Origin: Tetramitus jugosus
Taxonomy: Eukaryota > Heterolobosea > Eutetramitea > Acrasida > Vahlkampfiidae
Length of the DNA stretch: 64,000 nt
NCBI GenBank assembly: GCA_937625935.1
Contig: OW569351.1
Span: 496,001 to 560,000 of the forward strand
Direction: 5' to 3'
Shown here: piece by piece, positions 53,447 to 63,314 of the stretch
How the letters are laid out: the number at the start of each line of letters is the position of its first letter
Position numbering within the stretch: the first letter of the stretch is position 1
The notes under the pieces: model-generated
Database searches by the model: none
Told to the model about the DNA's origin: nothing
Seen by the model: only the letters and a program-made list of their open reading frames with translations
Translations under genes and position numbers: made by a program

Positions 53447-56169
53447 ATGGGAATACAGGGCTTATTGCCAAACGTTAAATCAATATGTCGCAAGGGACAC
53501 ATCAAATCGTTTGCCAATCAAAAAGTAGCTGTTGATGCCTATGTCTGGTTGCACAGAGGAGCGTATTCATGCAGCTCTGAGTTATGTCAAAACATTAAGA
53601 CTGACAGGTATGGATCCATCATTGGTTGATTGGTTTGTTGGTTTGTTGGACATTCGTGGTTTGTTTTACTCACACACATTATTTGTATATGCCACACAAA
53701 ATCAATAGGTATCTAAAGTATTGTTTACACATGGTGGATATGATGAAGCATCACAAGGTCAAGCCCGTGCTGGTGTTTGATGGTGCGCGACTACCGAGTA
53801 AATCAGGAACCGAAGTTGATAGACATGACCGAAGAAGAGAGAATATGGCAAAGGCAAGGCAATTGTTAACCATTGGTGATCGATCCGGTGCTGATGAACA
53901 CTTTAGGAAAGCTGTTGATATTACACCTCTGATGGCTTATTCACTCATTGAGGAACTGCGAAAGAAGGGTGTAGAATACATTGTGGCACCATATGAAGCC
54001 GATGCACAATTGGCCTATTTGGCAATGTCAGGTTATGTGTCATGTGTGGTCACTGAGGACTCTGACTTGATTCCCTATGGTAGTCCACGCGTCTTGTTCA
54101 AGATGGACAAGTATGGCGAAGGATTGGAATACCGTTTGGAGAATTTGGGTGTGAACAGAGAGCTAGATTTTTCGAATTTTACGAGGGAGATGTTGATACG
54201 GATGTGTATATTGACCGGTTGCGATTATTTGAACTCATTGCCTGGTGTTGGAGTGAAAACGGCTCATAAAGTTGTGAAAGAACATAAGAATCTTCCAAAC
54301 GTATGTGATGAGATGGCTAGGATATTGTGATTTCTCTCTTTGCTTTTAAATCATTGATAGTAACGATTGACGAAATGACATTTGTGTTTAAACCATTTTA
54401 GATTATGGCCTACTTTCGAAAGACGAACATTGCGATACCGGATGATTACGAGGAGTCGTTTAGGCGAGCTGAGCTCACGTTTTGGCATCAGAGAGTATTT
54501 GATCCCATCACACAAAAGATGATCCATTTGCATCCATTGCCTGATGGTGTCAGTGAACATGACGTACCATTTTGTGGACCGTATGTAGATAACACACACC
54601 GATGAACATTTTGTTTTCTGTCATTACTAACATTATGTGACTATGATTGATTATATTTCATTTGTTTCGAATCTAATTTAAAGAGCTGTTTCGGAGGACA
54701 TAATACGTGGAGTATGCAACGGAGAACTAGATCCAACATCTCATCAACCATTTGTCAATTCAATGGTAATTAGATTTTATTCCTACTTGCCGCCAACACG
54801 TATAGTTGATTAAAACGATTTTCTTTTCTATCTTTCTATTTTGTGAAATTAGAAATGGACGACGAAATCGAGTCCTGCCCTACAGGTGACAACAAAGCCC
54901 GCTGCTGCTAGTTCATCCTCCCATTTTGCGAAGATCTCTACTTACTTTAGACCTAATGTCCCTGTGGTCAAACGGCCCTTTGTTCCTCCAAGAAGATTAG
55001 GATCACAAGAGGTAAGCCTTTACAAGATCGCCTTTATATTTCTTTCCCTTGTGTTCAATGTTATTGTTACTGTCAACCTACTCACTTACATTAAACACTT
55101 ATGACAATAGGCGAGCCCAACACCGAGCATAGGATCCAAGTCATCATCAAGCAGTTATAGCACCCCACCAGACACACCAACACCTGAGTCTGCTACGAAG
55201 AAGAAAACAATTATTGTGAAAAGTAGATACTTTTCTCAGACAACGTCCCAACCATCTTCTCAATTAATCCCTAGTCAGGAAGATAAGCAACTGCAATCAG
55301 ACACAGATAGTCAAGTTAGTACTAAATCTGTCGATGTAATTCTTGTTGAAGAACAAGCACCGAAACGAACATCATCTACTTTTGTGTCTGTATCAGATCA
55401 AACAATACCCTCCCAAAACTCTGTGCAATCACTGTCCTCACAAGAGAGCAGTCAAGAATCTCAGAGCACGACACCAAAGTTAATCAAATCTCCCTATTTT
55501 ACCAGCCCACTTATTAACAACTCAGTGCCGCGCATAGGTATACCTTCGAAAGGTACATCCGCGAGCCGACCGAGTACATTCTCACGGTTCTTCTTCAATG
55601 CGAGGCAGAGTCAATCATCTCAAAATACTGGGTCGCAGGATGATCAAAATAGAGTAATAACAATCAACGATGATGGTCAGTCAAGTGACCATGCAGTAAT
55701 CGTTGAAGAAAATTACTCGAGCCAATCTTCCTTTTGTTATGACTACTTTGAAAGCCCACCAAAGAAACGACCTCCACCACGGAATCCGTCCAGTTCGAAC
55801 AGTGCAGCAGACTTAGAACAACAACCCAGAAAGAAGCCAAAGTTTGATTCCATGCTCAAACAATCAATAACTCCTCACAAAGCCGTGAGAGACAATGAAA
55901 ACAATAATTATGATAGTGACGATGAGATTCAAGAGTTACATTTCGAGGAGGAATCTAACAATCTCAAACACTCTTCCACTCGATCCATACCTGTTTATAG
56001 CTTGGATGACGAGGATTCCGACAAGGAGGCAACCACCACCAACAACAGCAAGAAGGATGATGAGAACGATGATGACATTGTTGAAGTCACGAGTCTCAAA
56101 CCTACCAGCTCTAGCTCTCTCACAAACATCTTTCGTCAACTCAGCAATCGCAGCTCCAAATCATTGTAA
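53447..56169 (+). CDS. EXO1: Exonuclease 1 (six exons)
   Basis: Exons 53447..53607, 53709..54300, 54402..54580, 54684..54765, 54853..55011 and 55111..56169; introns of 101, 101, 103, 87 and 99 nt; 743 aa. The start MGIQGLLPNVKS and the N-region VAVDAYVWLHRGAY, then VLVFDGARLPSK, YIVAPYEADAQLAYL, VTEDSDLIPYG and CILTGCDYLNSLPGVG, are those of the EXO1 branch of the FEN1/XPG nucleases. EXO1 resects 5' ends in mismatch repair, recombination and telomere processing. The disordered tail holds motifs like the MLH1-interacting MIP box: KSRYF at residues 428-432 and KSPYF at 517-521, plus SRFFF nearby. KISTYF in exon 5 may be a PCNA-type motif. MLH1 lies in the same window. It has more introns than any other gene here. 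Confidence 0.94.
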
Positions 56170-56287
56170 ACAAAGAATGGCCATTGTTGTATTTCTTTCG
56201 ATTCTGTCAGACATTTCTCCGATTCCATTTCCACTTGACAAAAAATCAAAAAACACCAAACAAACAACAACAAGATTTCAGAAAACA

Positions 56288-57520
56288 ATGAGCAAGCATC
56301 AACTCATATGCGTCAGTATCATCGAATTGGACAGCAATGGCGAAGTCATGGAAACATACAGATACCCTGCCATACCCTCCGATCTCAATCAAGTCATTCA
56401 ATCAAGGAGTCCACTCTTTCACAAGCAATTGTTGAACGATAGAGAGAGCAATGTCCATGAAAGAGACACTTTTGGCAACACTTTTCACTTCATGTACTCT
56501 AAATATCAAGATGTCTATCTGTACACTTGCACTGTGCTGCTCTCCGAACAACAAGTGCAAAAAACAAGCAGTGTCGGTGGTAGTGTCGGTGTCACCAGTT
56601 TTTCAATCTGTCTGTGTGCAAAGGACTACTTTCCCAAAATGTATCAATCATGTCTCACGAGTGCATTTGCACGAGTGTACCTCAATAGTGGCTTTGATCC
56701 GGTTCAGATGCTCCAAGCGTACATTTCTGTGTTTGGAAGTGGAAAATATAGACAAGAGTTTTCGAGTGCTTCGTTTGATAAGAGAATGAGCAAGGTGGGA
56801 AATTTGAGTTTGTTAGTGTCGCTGTTTGGTGGTGCGAGTGCTAGTACAGGTGGTGGCTCTGGTGGTAGTAGTGGTGGTGGTGGTGTGAGTGACGTTGCGA
56901 TTGAAGAAGCATTTTGTAGAATTTGGACCGCTGTTTTATTGAGAAAGCGTGTTCTAGTGTACTCTGACAAGATTTATGAGTTGAACATGATTGTGGATGC
57001 ATTCCCGTGCCTGTGTTGGCACAGAGCCAACTCAAAACAGCAGTTTAATCAAATGATTAGACCGTTTGTGAACTTGAATTGTGCTGAAGAGGTGAAAGAC
57101 CTTGAGAACATGGGTGTTTTCATTGCTGGTGTCAACACAGAGGCCAAAAAGAGTGTCAAGTACGATTTGTTTGTCGATGTTTCCAGAAGAGAGACCATTG
57201 TGTCAGATCAAGCTGCCAATGACTTTAGATTGACCAAAATTCATCGAGACATGTTCGCTGCTATTCAAGCACACGTTGAAGAACAAGAAAAGGAAAACGA
57301 GAAGCCATCGAACCAGGCATTGATTCGCATCGTTGCTGAACATACCCAGAGCGTTATTGAAAAGCTGAAGGCAATCAAGGAAAGCAACGAAGGTGCCTTA
57401 TCCCTGAGCATTTTACAAACAGTGAGCAAGCAACCAGACACACAACGTTTCTTGTACAATATTGCCCAATCGGAGGGATTACTGGATCAACATCAACAAC
57501 CACAACAAGAGCAGGACTAA
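56288..57520 (+). CDS. DENND10: DENND10 (FAM45) DENN-domain protein
   Basis: 410 aa, single exon. The ATG at 56288 is used; the frame is open upstream, but that part overlaps the EXO1 tail in another frame and is not coding-like. The sequence follows DENND10 throughout: SIIELDSNGEVMETYRYPA, the core AVLLRKRVLVYSDKIYELN, FPCLCWHR, the YDLFVDVSRRETIVS block and the end QRFLYNIAQSEGLL. A Gly/Ser-rich insertion (near residues 185-200) is specific to this protein. DENN proteins activate Rab GTPases or tether them; DENND10 acts on late endosomes with the retriever/CCC machinery in animals. The start lies 118 nt after the EXO1 stop. Confidence 0.9.
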   Translation: MSKHQLICVSIIELDSNGEVMETYRYPAIPSDLNQVIQSRSPLFHKQLLNDRESNVHERDTFGNTFHFMYSKYQDVYLYTCTVLLSEQQVQKTSSVGGSVGVTSFSICLCAKDYFPKMYQSCLTSAFARVYLNSGFDPVQMLQAYISVFGSGKYRQEFSSASFDKRMSKVGNLSLLVSLFGGASASTGGGSGGSSGGGGVSDVAIEEAFCRIWTAVLLRKRVLVYSDKIYELNMIVDAFPCLCWHRANSKQQFNQMIRPFVNLNCAEEVKDLENMGVFIAGVNTEAKKSVKYDLFVDVSRRETIVSDQAANDFRLTKIHRDMFAAIQAHVEEQEKENEKPSNQALIRIVAEHTQSVIEKLKAIKESNEGALSLSILQTVSKQPDTQRFLYNIAQSEGLLDQHQQPQQEQD

Positions 57521-57599
57521 CACGCCACACGCCTCGGCATCCTATTGCTATGATCGAAACCATTCATCAATACACTCAACATTATTTATTTTACAATGA

Positions 57600-59126
57600 C
57601 TATGACTTGGCCTTTTTATTGTTGTTTGCTTGAAGGTTGCAATTTGCCTTACGTTTCCGTGTATTCGAAGCTGCATTTTGTTTCGGCATATCAAAATACA
57701 ACGATCTAATCGGATAATATACTACAATGTTTTGATTCATTTGCATAGCAGGTGTTGCTTCTTCCTTGGATTGATCTGCTTGCCGACCCTTGTTATTCAA
57801 CTTGAGCACTAGCTGCTTCTCTGCTCGCCTAATTACAAAAGAAGCTGCTTGTTTTTGTTCGAGTTTCATTGATTGAACCTTGGTCTCCAGCAGTGCTGCA
57901 ATCTGTTCCTCTCTCGATGATATTTGATCATTATCCGAGTGATTCACAATTAACCTAGTTTCCCATCGATAACAATATCCTAGTTGATACAGCAATTCAC
58001 ACATTTTCTGATTTGGTTTCTCGATAAAGTGACAATCGAGACGTGCTTCAAGATCATTCTCCTCACTCGTATCACTCATACAATTCGATTTATCACTTGC
58101 ATTTCCATCATCTTCATCGTTTTCTTCATCTCGGCCGTTATCATCATTGTCACTTTCATTTTCATCGTCACCATCATCATCATCATTAGTCTCCTCGCCA
58201 TCAACATTCATCTCGCCTTCGTCTTCTTCTTCGACTTCTTCTTCTGCCTCTTGTTCGCTTTCTGCTTCTTCCTCGTCATCGTTGCTTTCTTCATTATCAT
58301 CACTGTCGTTGTTGTTTTCTTCTTCCTCCTCCTCCTGATCGCATTCATCTTCAACTTCGCTTTCCTCTTCTTCTTCTTCTTCTTTTTCACTGACAACATC
58401 TTCCTCCTCACATTCACTATCACTATTGGCGATTTGTTGTTCTTCTTCTTCATGATCGACAACAACAAGTGGTTCAATACACTTCATTTCACTCATAAAA
58501 TAGGAAACGAGAGCACTCGCATGTCCTCTTCTTCTCTCACTCTTGATGATAAAAATTTGTCTGAGATGTGGAACGAGTATACTACTACTATTGTTCTTCT
58601 TCTTGTTTTTACTCTTGCTATTCTTCAGATTAGTGAATGCACTTGTTGTTGTTGTTGTTGATAGTGGTAGTAAACTAAATGTAAAGTAACCGATGGGTCT
58701 CGTATACATGTCAGGTTCTCTCTCATGATTCTCGTCGTTGCGGGACACAGTTGTGATTCTGGCCAAAATCATTTTCGCAAAATAACCACTCCATTGAGAA
58801 TTTCCGATGCCTAACTCACAAAATTCACTATTCTCGGATTTGGCCAATGAGTTGAGATACATGAATTGGAGTCGTTGTTGTTTATGTACCAGTTGTAGCC
58901 TAGTATTATTGTTGTTGTTGTTGTGATGATGATGATTGTTCATATCAACAGTTACAATCATGTATTGTTGTGATGATGATGATGCATTTTTGTTGTTGTT
59001 GTTGTTGTTGGTTTCATCTTCGAGAGGTAGTTGGTAAAAGAAATGCTCTGGTACTTGTTGTTGTTGTTGCATGAAAGAATTTGCTTGGTTTATTAAACGA
59101 AAAGCTTTTTGTGTGTCAAGATTCAT
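57600..59126 (-). CDS. GNAT-like acetyltransferase with long acidic insertion
   Basis: 508 aa, intronless. Residues 100-210 hold the first half of a GNAT fold: a strand-rich segment, then motif A, LRQIFIIKSERRRGHASALV, where R-R-G-H-A matches the acetyl-CoA loop Q/RxxGxG/A. An Asp/Glu tract of about 135 residues (224-360) follows. After it comes a motif-B-like segment, FIEKPNQKMCELLYQLGYCY. The acidic tract thus sits between motifs A and B, as a loop. The N-terminus is Gln/Asn/His-rich and the end is basic (KRKANCNLQANNNKKAKS). I infer an N-acetyltransferase that may bind histones or rRNA proteins through the acidic loop. The substrate is unknown. The coding match to GNAT is moderate. Confidence 0.72.
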   Translation of the reverse strand: MNLDTQKAFRLINQANSFMQQQQQVPEHFFYQLPLEDETNNNNNNKNASSSSQQYMIVTVDMNNHHHHNNNNNNTRLQLVHKQQRLQFMYLNSLAKSENSEFCELGIGNSQWSGYFAKMILARITTVSRNDENHEREPDMYTRPIGYFTFSLLPLSTTTTTSAFTNLKNSKSKNKKKNNSSSILVPHLRQIFIIKSERRRGHASALVSYFMSEMKCIEPLVVVDHEEEEQQIANSDSECEEEDVVSEKEEEEEEESEVEDECDQEEEEEENNNDSDDNEESNDDEEEAESEQEAEEEVEEEDEGEMNVDGEETNDDDDGDDENESDNDDNGRDEENDEDDGNASDKSNCMSDTSEENDLEARLDCHFIEKPNQKMCELLYQLGYCYRWETRLIVNHSDNDQISSREEQIAALLETKVQSMKLEQKQAASFVIRRAEKQLVLKLNNKGRQADQSKEEATPAMQMNQNIVVYYPIRSLYFDMPKQNAASNTRKRKANCNLQANNNKKAKS

Positions 59127-59602
59127 TCAAAACGGGAGAATTTTTCGATCGAGTTTTTCATGGAATAGAGTTTTATTGATTCCAGCAACTGCTGGAATAA
59201 TCGGGACATACTTTGCGTTATTCCGATTCGACAGATGACATAGACGATCGCAGTTCCGGCACGGATGTCACGTCATGAAACATTGTTCCGATATCCTGAA
59301 AACCTCACACATTTCAATCTGCTCAAACTGGACCAACAATTATTATTTTGTTTGCGTTGAGAGAGTCGACTCCTTTTTTGCTCCTTGGAAGCTTCATCTG
59401 CAAAAACCTGCCCAATCCATCCACCGCAACCCCAAGCAACATCCTCACACAGAAAAAAAAAACAGCAACACCCGTGCTAGAGTCGTTACTACAAACTCTC
59501 TCCCAATCACTCGGATAATTCGTATCGTCTGACCAGACCTTGAAAAAAAAAGGAGGACCACTGATACACTTTTTTTTCAGACTACTACTTTGAGAGAAAA
59601 CA
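59127..59602. other. Divergent promoter between GNAT-like and cadherin-like genes
   Basis: 476 nt between outward-facing starts. The main element is a 20-bp inverted repeat at 59179-59198 (9-bp arms, 2-nt spacer). An A-tract of about ten lies near 59452, and a T-tract near 59570 precedes the plus-strand start. Small open frames here show no domain. Confidence 0.45.
59179..59198. repeat. 20-bp inverted repeat
   Basis: ATTCCAGCAACTGCTGGAAT has perfect 9-bp arms around AC. It lies 53 nt upstream of the GNAT-like gene and 405 nt upstream of the cadherin-like gene, a placement suited to a dimeric transcription factor site. Confidence 0.5.
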
Positions 59603-62260
59603 ATGTCAGAAGCGATCGAACTTTCAACGATTGACCCTTCGTCGACAGTCGCTGAAACTGCTTCCTCTGCTACCACTTCTTCCACCACTACTGCAGCCAC
59701 AACAACCACCACCACAGCAGCAGCAACAACCACAGCAGCAGCCACCACAACAGGAACTGTGGTCGGAGGTCTCACAACAGCTCAAATCGTCACTGGTGTC
59801 GTTTTATTCTCCATTGCTGCAACAGTGGCCGTAGGAGCTGTTGTTGGAGGAGCAGTCGGTATCTCATTGGCGGCCTCTTCTTCATCGAGCACTGCCACCA
59901 ATGCTCAAACGATTGATGACTATGTGAATCTGACGAGAAACGTGCCCTATATTTTTGATCCATGTGCCAACGATATTGATCCCACTGGCTTCCCCATCTT
60001 TTTTCTCAAATTACTCACGTTTCCACTGTACGGAACGTATCAGTATGTGGACTATGGCAATGGATCAGTTGTGTTGAATGTGACAATGACGAGTGATAAT
60101 TTTACGGGTTATGATTCGTTTCGATATCAGGGTTATACTGCATCGGGAAAGTTGCCTTCACCCGGTACCATTTATGTTTCAGTGTACAATGTGCCACCTG
60201 TGGCAGTCGATTATCGATTGAATGTGTTTGAGGATTCTGTTGACAACCAGTTCCATTTGTTGGATTTGTTGGGAACGGTGAATCGAGATGCTCGGAACCG
60301 CTATCACGGTTTTTATAAAGAGTTGGGTGAGACGCGTATTTACGATGCCAATGGCGATGCTTTTGCATTGATCAATATTCGATACAAGAGTCACAATCGG
60401 ACCCTGTTTGATTCGCGTCAGAACACACATGCGAACGATGATGCAACAGTTGCGTTGGACACTGTGATTCAGTGGAACAATGTGACGGGAGAGTTTCATT
60501 TTACGCCACAGCACTACTTTATTGGAAGTGTGACTCTAGAGTACAATGTGAGTGATTCTAGAGGTCCACCATCTACTGGGCTCATTATTGTACAGGTGTT
60601 GGACACGGCACCCATTGTCAAACCGCTCCATTTCACTGTTCACAAGTACTTTGACTCGAATATTGACATTTTGACCAATGTGATCGATCCGAATGGAGAT
60701 GTGTTGCACTTGGTCAGTGTAACTCCCACATCATTGAATACAACGAGTGGAAGTGTTGTGATTCAAGGTGATCAAACTGTCGATTACACACCATTGTTCC
60801 AATCGAAGCCCTACGAAGAAACCTTCATGTACTCGGTGACTGACGGAGAAAAGACATCGAATTCCACTGTGACGATTCAAGTGATCAATGAACCACCAGT
60901 GATGGATGCCAACGTGGTACGAACGATTGGAAAGGGCGACGGAAATCATTCCATACCCATTGTATACTCTGATTTTGACCTGTATGATAATCATACGATA
61001 TCCATTGTTGCACAGCCTGAACACGGTGTCATTTATCTTGTTGTACAAGACGAGGTTGTAACTGTCAACAGTTCTATCACTGGAGAATCGCTCAATGTGA
61101 CACAGCAGAAATTTACTGTTCTTTACGAGCGTAACATGAGCACACCTATCCTCGAAGATTTTTTCACCATTGCAGTCAGTGATGGTTATGATACTGCTGT
61201 GTCGACAGTTCAATTGCACATTAGAAATTCTGCTCCTGTTGCCATATCTAATACTGAACTGGTCCTCAAGAATCAAAATGTGACGTTCACTTCCCTGTTG
61301 AACAGCGATTATGACCCAGATGATGACTTATTCATACTTGATCCATCTAAACTATTGTGGTCCAGTCGTCAGGGAGGCATTGTGAGACGTATATCTGACA
61401 CACAGATTCAATACTCGCCACCATTTAACTTCACAGGTCATGATGAATTCAATTATACGATTATTGATTTGCCGGAGGCACCATATGTGAGCAAGAACGC
61501 ATCTACTGTAGTTCATGTCGAAGTTGAGAGTGCAAAACCTGTTGCCCGTGATGATTACTATCGAATGAAGGTTGGAGGTGTCGTTCAATTTTTGAATCTT
61601 CTCGCGAACGACACTGATCCAGATGGTGATCCTCTGTCAATTATATCTGTGGAGCAACCCTCTGATACCTCATCCGTTCGTCTGATCAATTCCACCACAG
61701 TTCAATTCACGAGTGGTAAGTACCCCAACACTGCCATCTTCAGGTATACGATCAGTGATACCACTGGAGCCACGAGTAATGGTACTGTCTATGTCGAATT
61801 GTATGATGACAGCCGACCAGCTTGCAAAGGTGGAAGTATTCTGCTTGGTCAAAATCCAATATGGCCTCCAAATAACTACATGAGGCTGTACTGGTTGTTT
61901 GTTCCTGGTTACTATGTCGATATTCTATCCGTTTTGCACAATGATGTCACTGATTTATACGGTCCAGATGCATATATTTTGCCATTGGGTTTGTTCAGTG
62001 TTCGTGGCGAACGAACAGGTGCAAACAAGAGAGGTCGTGTGTACAAGATTAACTACATTGCAAGAAAGGTTGGTCGACCATCGACTGACGATTCTGCTTC
62101 TGCTCTCTGTTATGGTACAATCACTAGTCTTTGTGTGCCACATGATCAGAAGAAGTACAAGGAACAATGCACGATATCGAGCACAGACCAATGGATCGAT
62201 GCAACCCGATGTACTCGCAGACACCACTTTTCATTCACGGACAACCGCTACTGGAACTAG
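59603..62260 (+). CDS. Surface protein with six cadherin-like/Big_9-type Ig repeats
   Basis: 885 aa, intronless. The N-terminal 55 residues are Ser/Thr/Ala-rich, then a Gly/Ala/Val membrane helix (residues about 58-90), then about six beta-sandwich repeats of the cadherin-like/Big_9 kind. The repeat signature is NDTDPDGDPLSIISV (coded near 61610) with variants DPNGDVLHLVSV and DYDPDDDLFIL, closing with FRYTISDTTGATSNGTVYVE-like strands. Acidic Asp motifs suggest calcium binding. Many NxS/T sequons fit extracellular exposure. The end is Cys-rich. With no signal peptide ahead of the helix, a type II topology (N-terminus inside) is likely. It resembles an adhesin. Tandem repeats of this type are most common in bacteria, so transfer is possible, but nothing in base composition proves it. 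Confidence 0.82.
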   Translation: MSEAIELSTIDPSSTVAETASSATTSSTTTAATTTTTTAAATTTAAATTTGTVVGGLTTAQIVTGVVLFSIAATVAVGAVVGGAVGISLAASSSSSTATNAQTIDDYVNLTRNVPYIFDPCANDIDPTGFPIFFLKLLTFPLYGTYQYVDYGNGSVVLNVTMTSDNFTGYDSFRYQGYTASGKLPSPGTIYVSVYNVPPVAVDYRLNVFEDSVDNQFHLLDLLGTVNRDARNRYHGFYKELGETRIYDANGDAFALINIRYKSHNRTLFDSRQNTHANDDATVALDTVIQWNNVTGEFHFTPQHYFIGSVTLEYNVSDSRGPPSTGLIIVQVLDTAPIVKPLHFTVHKYFDSNIDILTNVIDPNGDVLHLVSVTPTSLNTTSGSVVIQGDQTVDYTPLFQSKPYEETFMYSVTDGEKTSNSTVTIQVINEPPVMDANVVRTIGKGDGNHSIPIVYSDFDLYDNHTISIVAQPEHGVIYLVVQDEVVTVNSSITGESLNVTQQKFTVLYERNMSTPILEDFFTIAVSDGYDTAVSTVQLHIRNSAPVAISNTELVLKNQNVTFTSLLNSDYDPDDDLFILDPSKLLWSSRQGGIVRRISDTQIQYSPPFNFTGHDEFNYTIIDLPEAPYVSKNASTVVHVEVESAKPVARDDYYRMKVGGVVQFLNLLANDTDPDGDPLSIISVEQPSDTSSVRLINSTTVQFTSGKYPNTAIFRYTISDTTGATSNGTVYVELYDDSRPACKGGSILLGQNPIWPPNNYMRLYWLFVPGYYVDILSVLHNDVTDLYGPDAYILPLGLFSVRGERTGANKRGRVYKINYIARKVGRPSTDDSASALCYGTITSLCVPHDQKKYKEQCTISSTDQWIDATRCTRRHHFSFTDNRYWN

Positions 62261-62299
62261 CAATCTCAACTCATTAAAATTTTATTCTTCTTTTTGTTC

Positions 62300-62947
62300 C
62301 TATTGTGCAAGTTGCAATAGCTCCTCAATTGCTGATGGCACCTGAGTCCAATCCAGCACTCTTCTCACCGAAGCAGTCAAATGCTCCTCCGTAGCGTCTC
62401 TATTCCACGGATAATCACCAAACAAAACAGCCTTAATGTTATGCAGTGCCACATGACTCACATAATCCAAGCTATCATCAATCAACAAGCAAGCACCAGC
62501 CTCCTGACACAACTCTGGCTTACTCTTCTTGACACCATCATCACCATAATGATTTCCCATCTTTAGCTCCTTGAACACACCAGGATAGTGCAAATCCAAA
62601 AACTGTTGAGTATGATCTCTCAAAAAGTGTTGTCTACTGGTCACAACAACAAACTCGTATCGATGTGTCAACGATTGAAGAATGGACTGTGAGTGAGCCA
62701 ATGGTCCCTGTTGAAGAAACCGATCAGTCGTGAAAAACTCATTGACCAGAGTGCTGGCATTCTCGCATGTGCCGCCCCACACTTTCCAAAATTGGTAAGA
62801 ATTGAATTTTTCAAATGGAATGTTATCATTGTGTTTTTCATTGTAAAAATCGAGGAGTGGAGGAACGAATGCCATGAGTACTTCGTCTACATCTACGGCA
62901 ATCACTGGTTTTGTTTGATTATTATTGGTGGTGGTCATGTCTGTCAT
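62300..62947 (-). CDS. HAD-superfamily phosphatase, 5'-nucleotidase-like
   Basis: 215 aa, single exon. All four HAD motifs are visible: nucleophile DVDEV in VIAVDVDEVLMAF, motif II VVTSR, a Lys in the KKSKPELC region, and LLIDDSLDY with the DD pair that binds magnesium. Cap-like helices lie after motif I (FPPLLDFYNEKHN-like region). The pattern is closest to short 5'(3')-deoxyribonucleotidases and related HAD proteins; the exact substrate is not clear. A TTTTGGCGC element on the minus strand lies 44 nt before the ATG. The stop is 39 nt from that of the convergent cadherin-like gene. Confidence 0.85.
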   Translation of the reverse strand: MTDMTTTNNNQTKPVIAVDVDEVLMAFVPPLLDFYNEKHNDNIPFEKFNSYQFWKVWGGTCENASTLVNEFFTTDRFLQQGPLAHSQSILQSLTHRYEFVVVTSRQHFLRDHTQQFLDLHYPGVFKELKMGNHYGDDGVKKSKPELCQEAGACLLIDDSLDYVSHVALHNIKAVLFGDYPWNRDATEEHLTASVRRVLDWTQVPSAIEELLQLAQ

Positions 62948-63314
62948 TTTGTGAATGATGAATATGTTGTGTTTTGTTTTTTATGTGTGTGCGCCAAAAT
63001 GCAAACCGAAAAATAGCTCTCCTTTCTGATGCGCAACACGACACAAGAATGAGTGTGAGGGCTTTTGTGTGATTGACCCGTGTGGGATTTCTCAATCAAA
63101 ATCTTTGGATCAGATGAATCAATAAGAGATTGGTCTTACCAGGTTCCTCAATCATTCACAGAGCTCTTTCATGAATCCTCGAACACGAGCTGTAGTCGAT
63201 CGCAACACCATCATCTGACATGCAATACTCCGTCAGAGATTCCCCTCTATGGCAAAAAAAATCATCTCCTTGCCAAAGAAAAAAGCAAAAAAGCACAACA
63301 ACCACTTCAAAATC
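62948..63314. other. Divergent promoter between HAD and WD40 genes
   Basis: 367 nt with no gene seen. It contains the E2F-like element listed separately, and a run of A-rich sequence before the plus-strand ATG. Confidence 0.4.
62991..62999 (-). promoter_or_regulatory. E2F-like site TTTTGGCGC
   Basis: GCGCCAAAA on the plus strand reads TTTTGGCGC on the minus strand, 44 nt upstream of the HAD nucleotidase start. If the enzyme acts on deoxynucleotides, cell-cycle control by E2F would make sense. Confidence 0.4.

Noticed and set aside
55895..56287. N-terminal extension of DENND10
   Set aside because: This in-frame stretch overlaps the EXO1 tail in another frame, and the family sequence begins just after the ATG at 56288.
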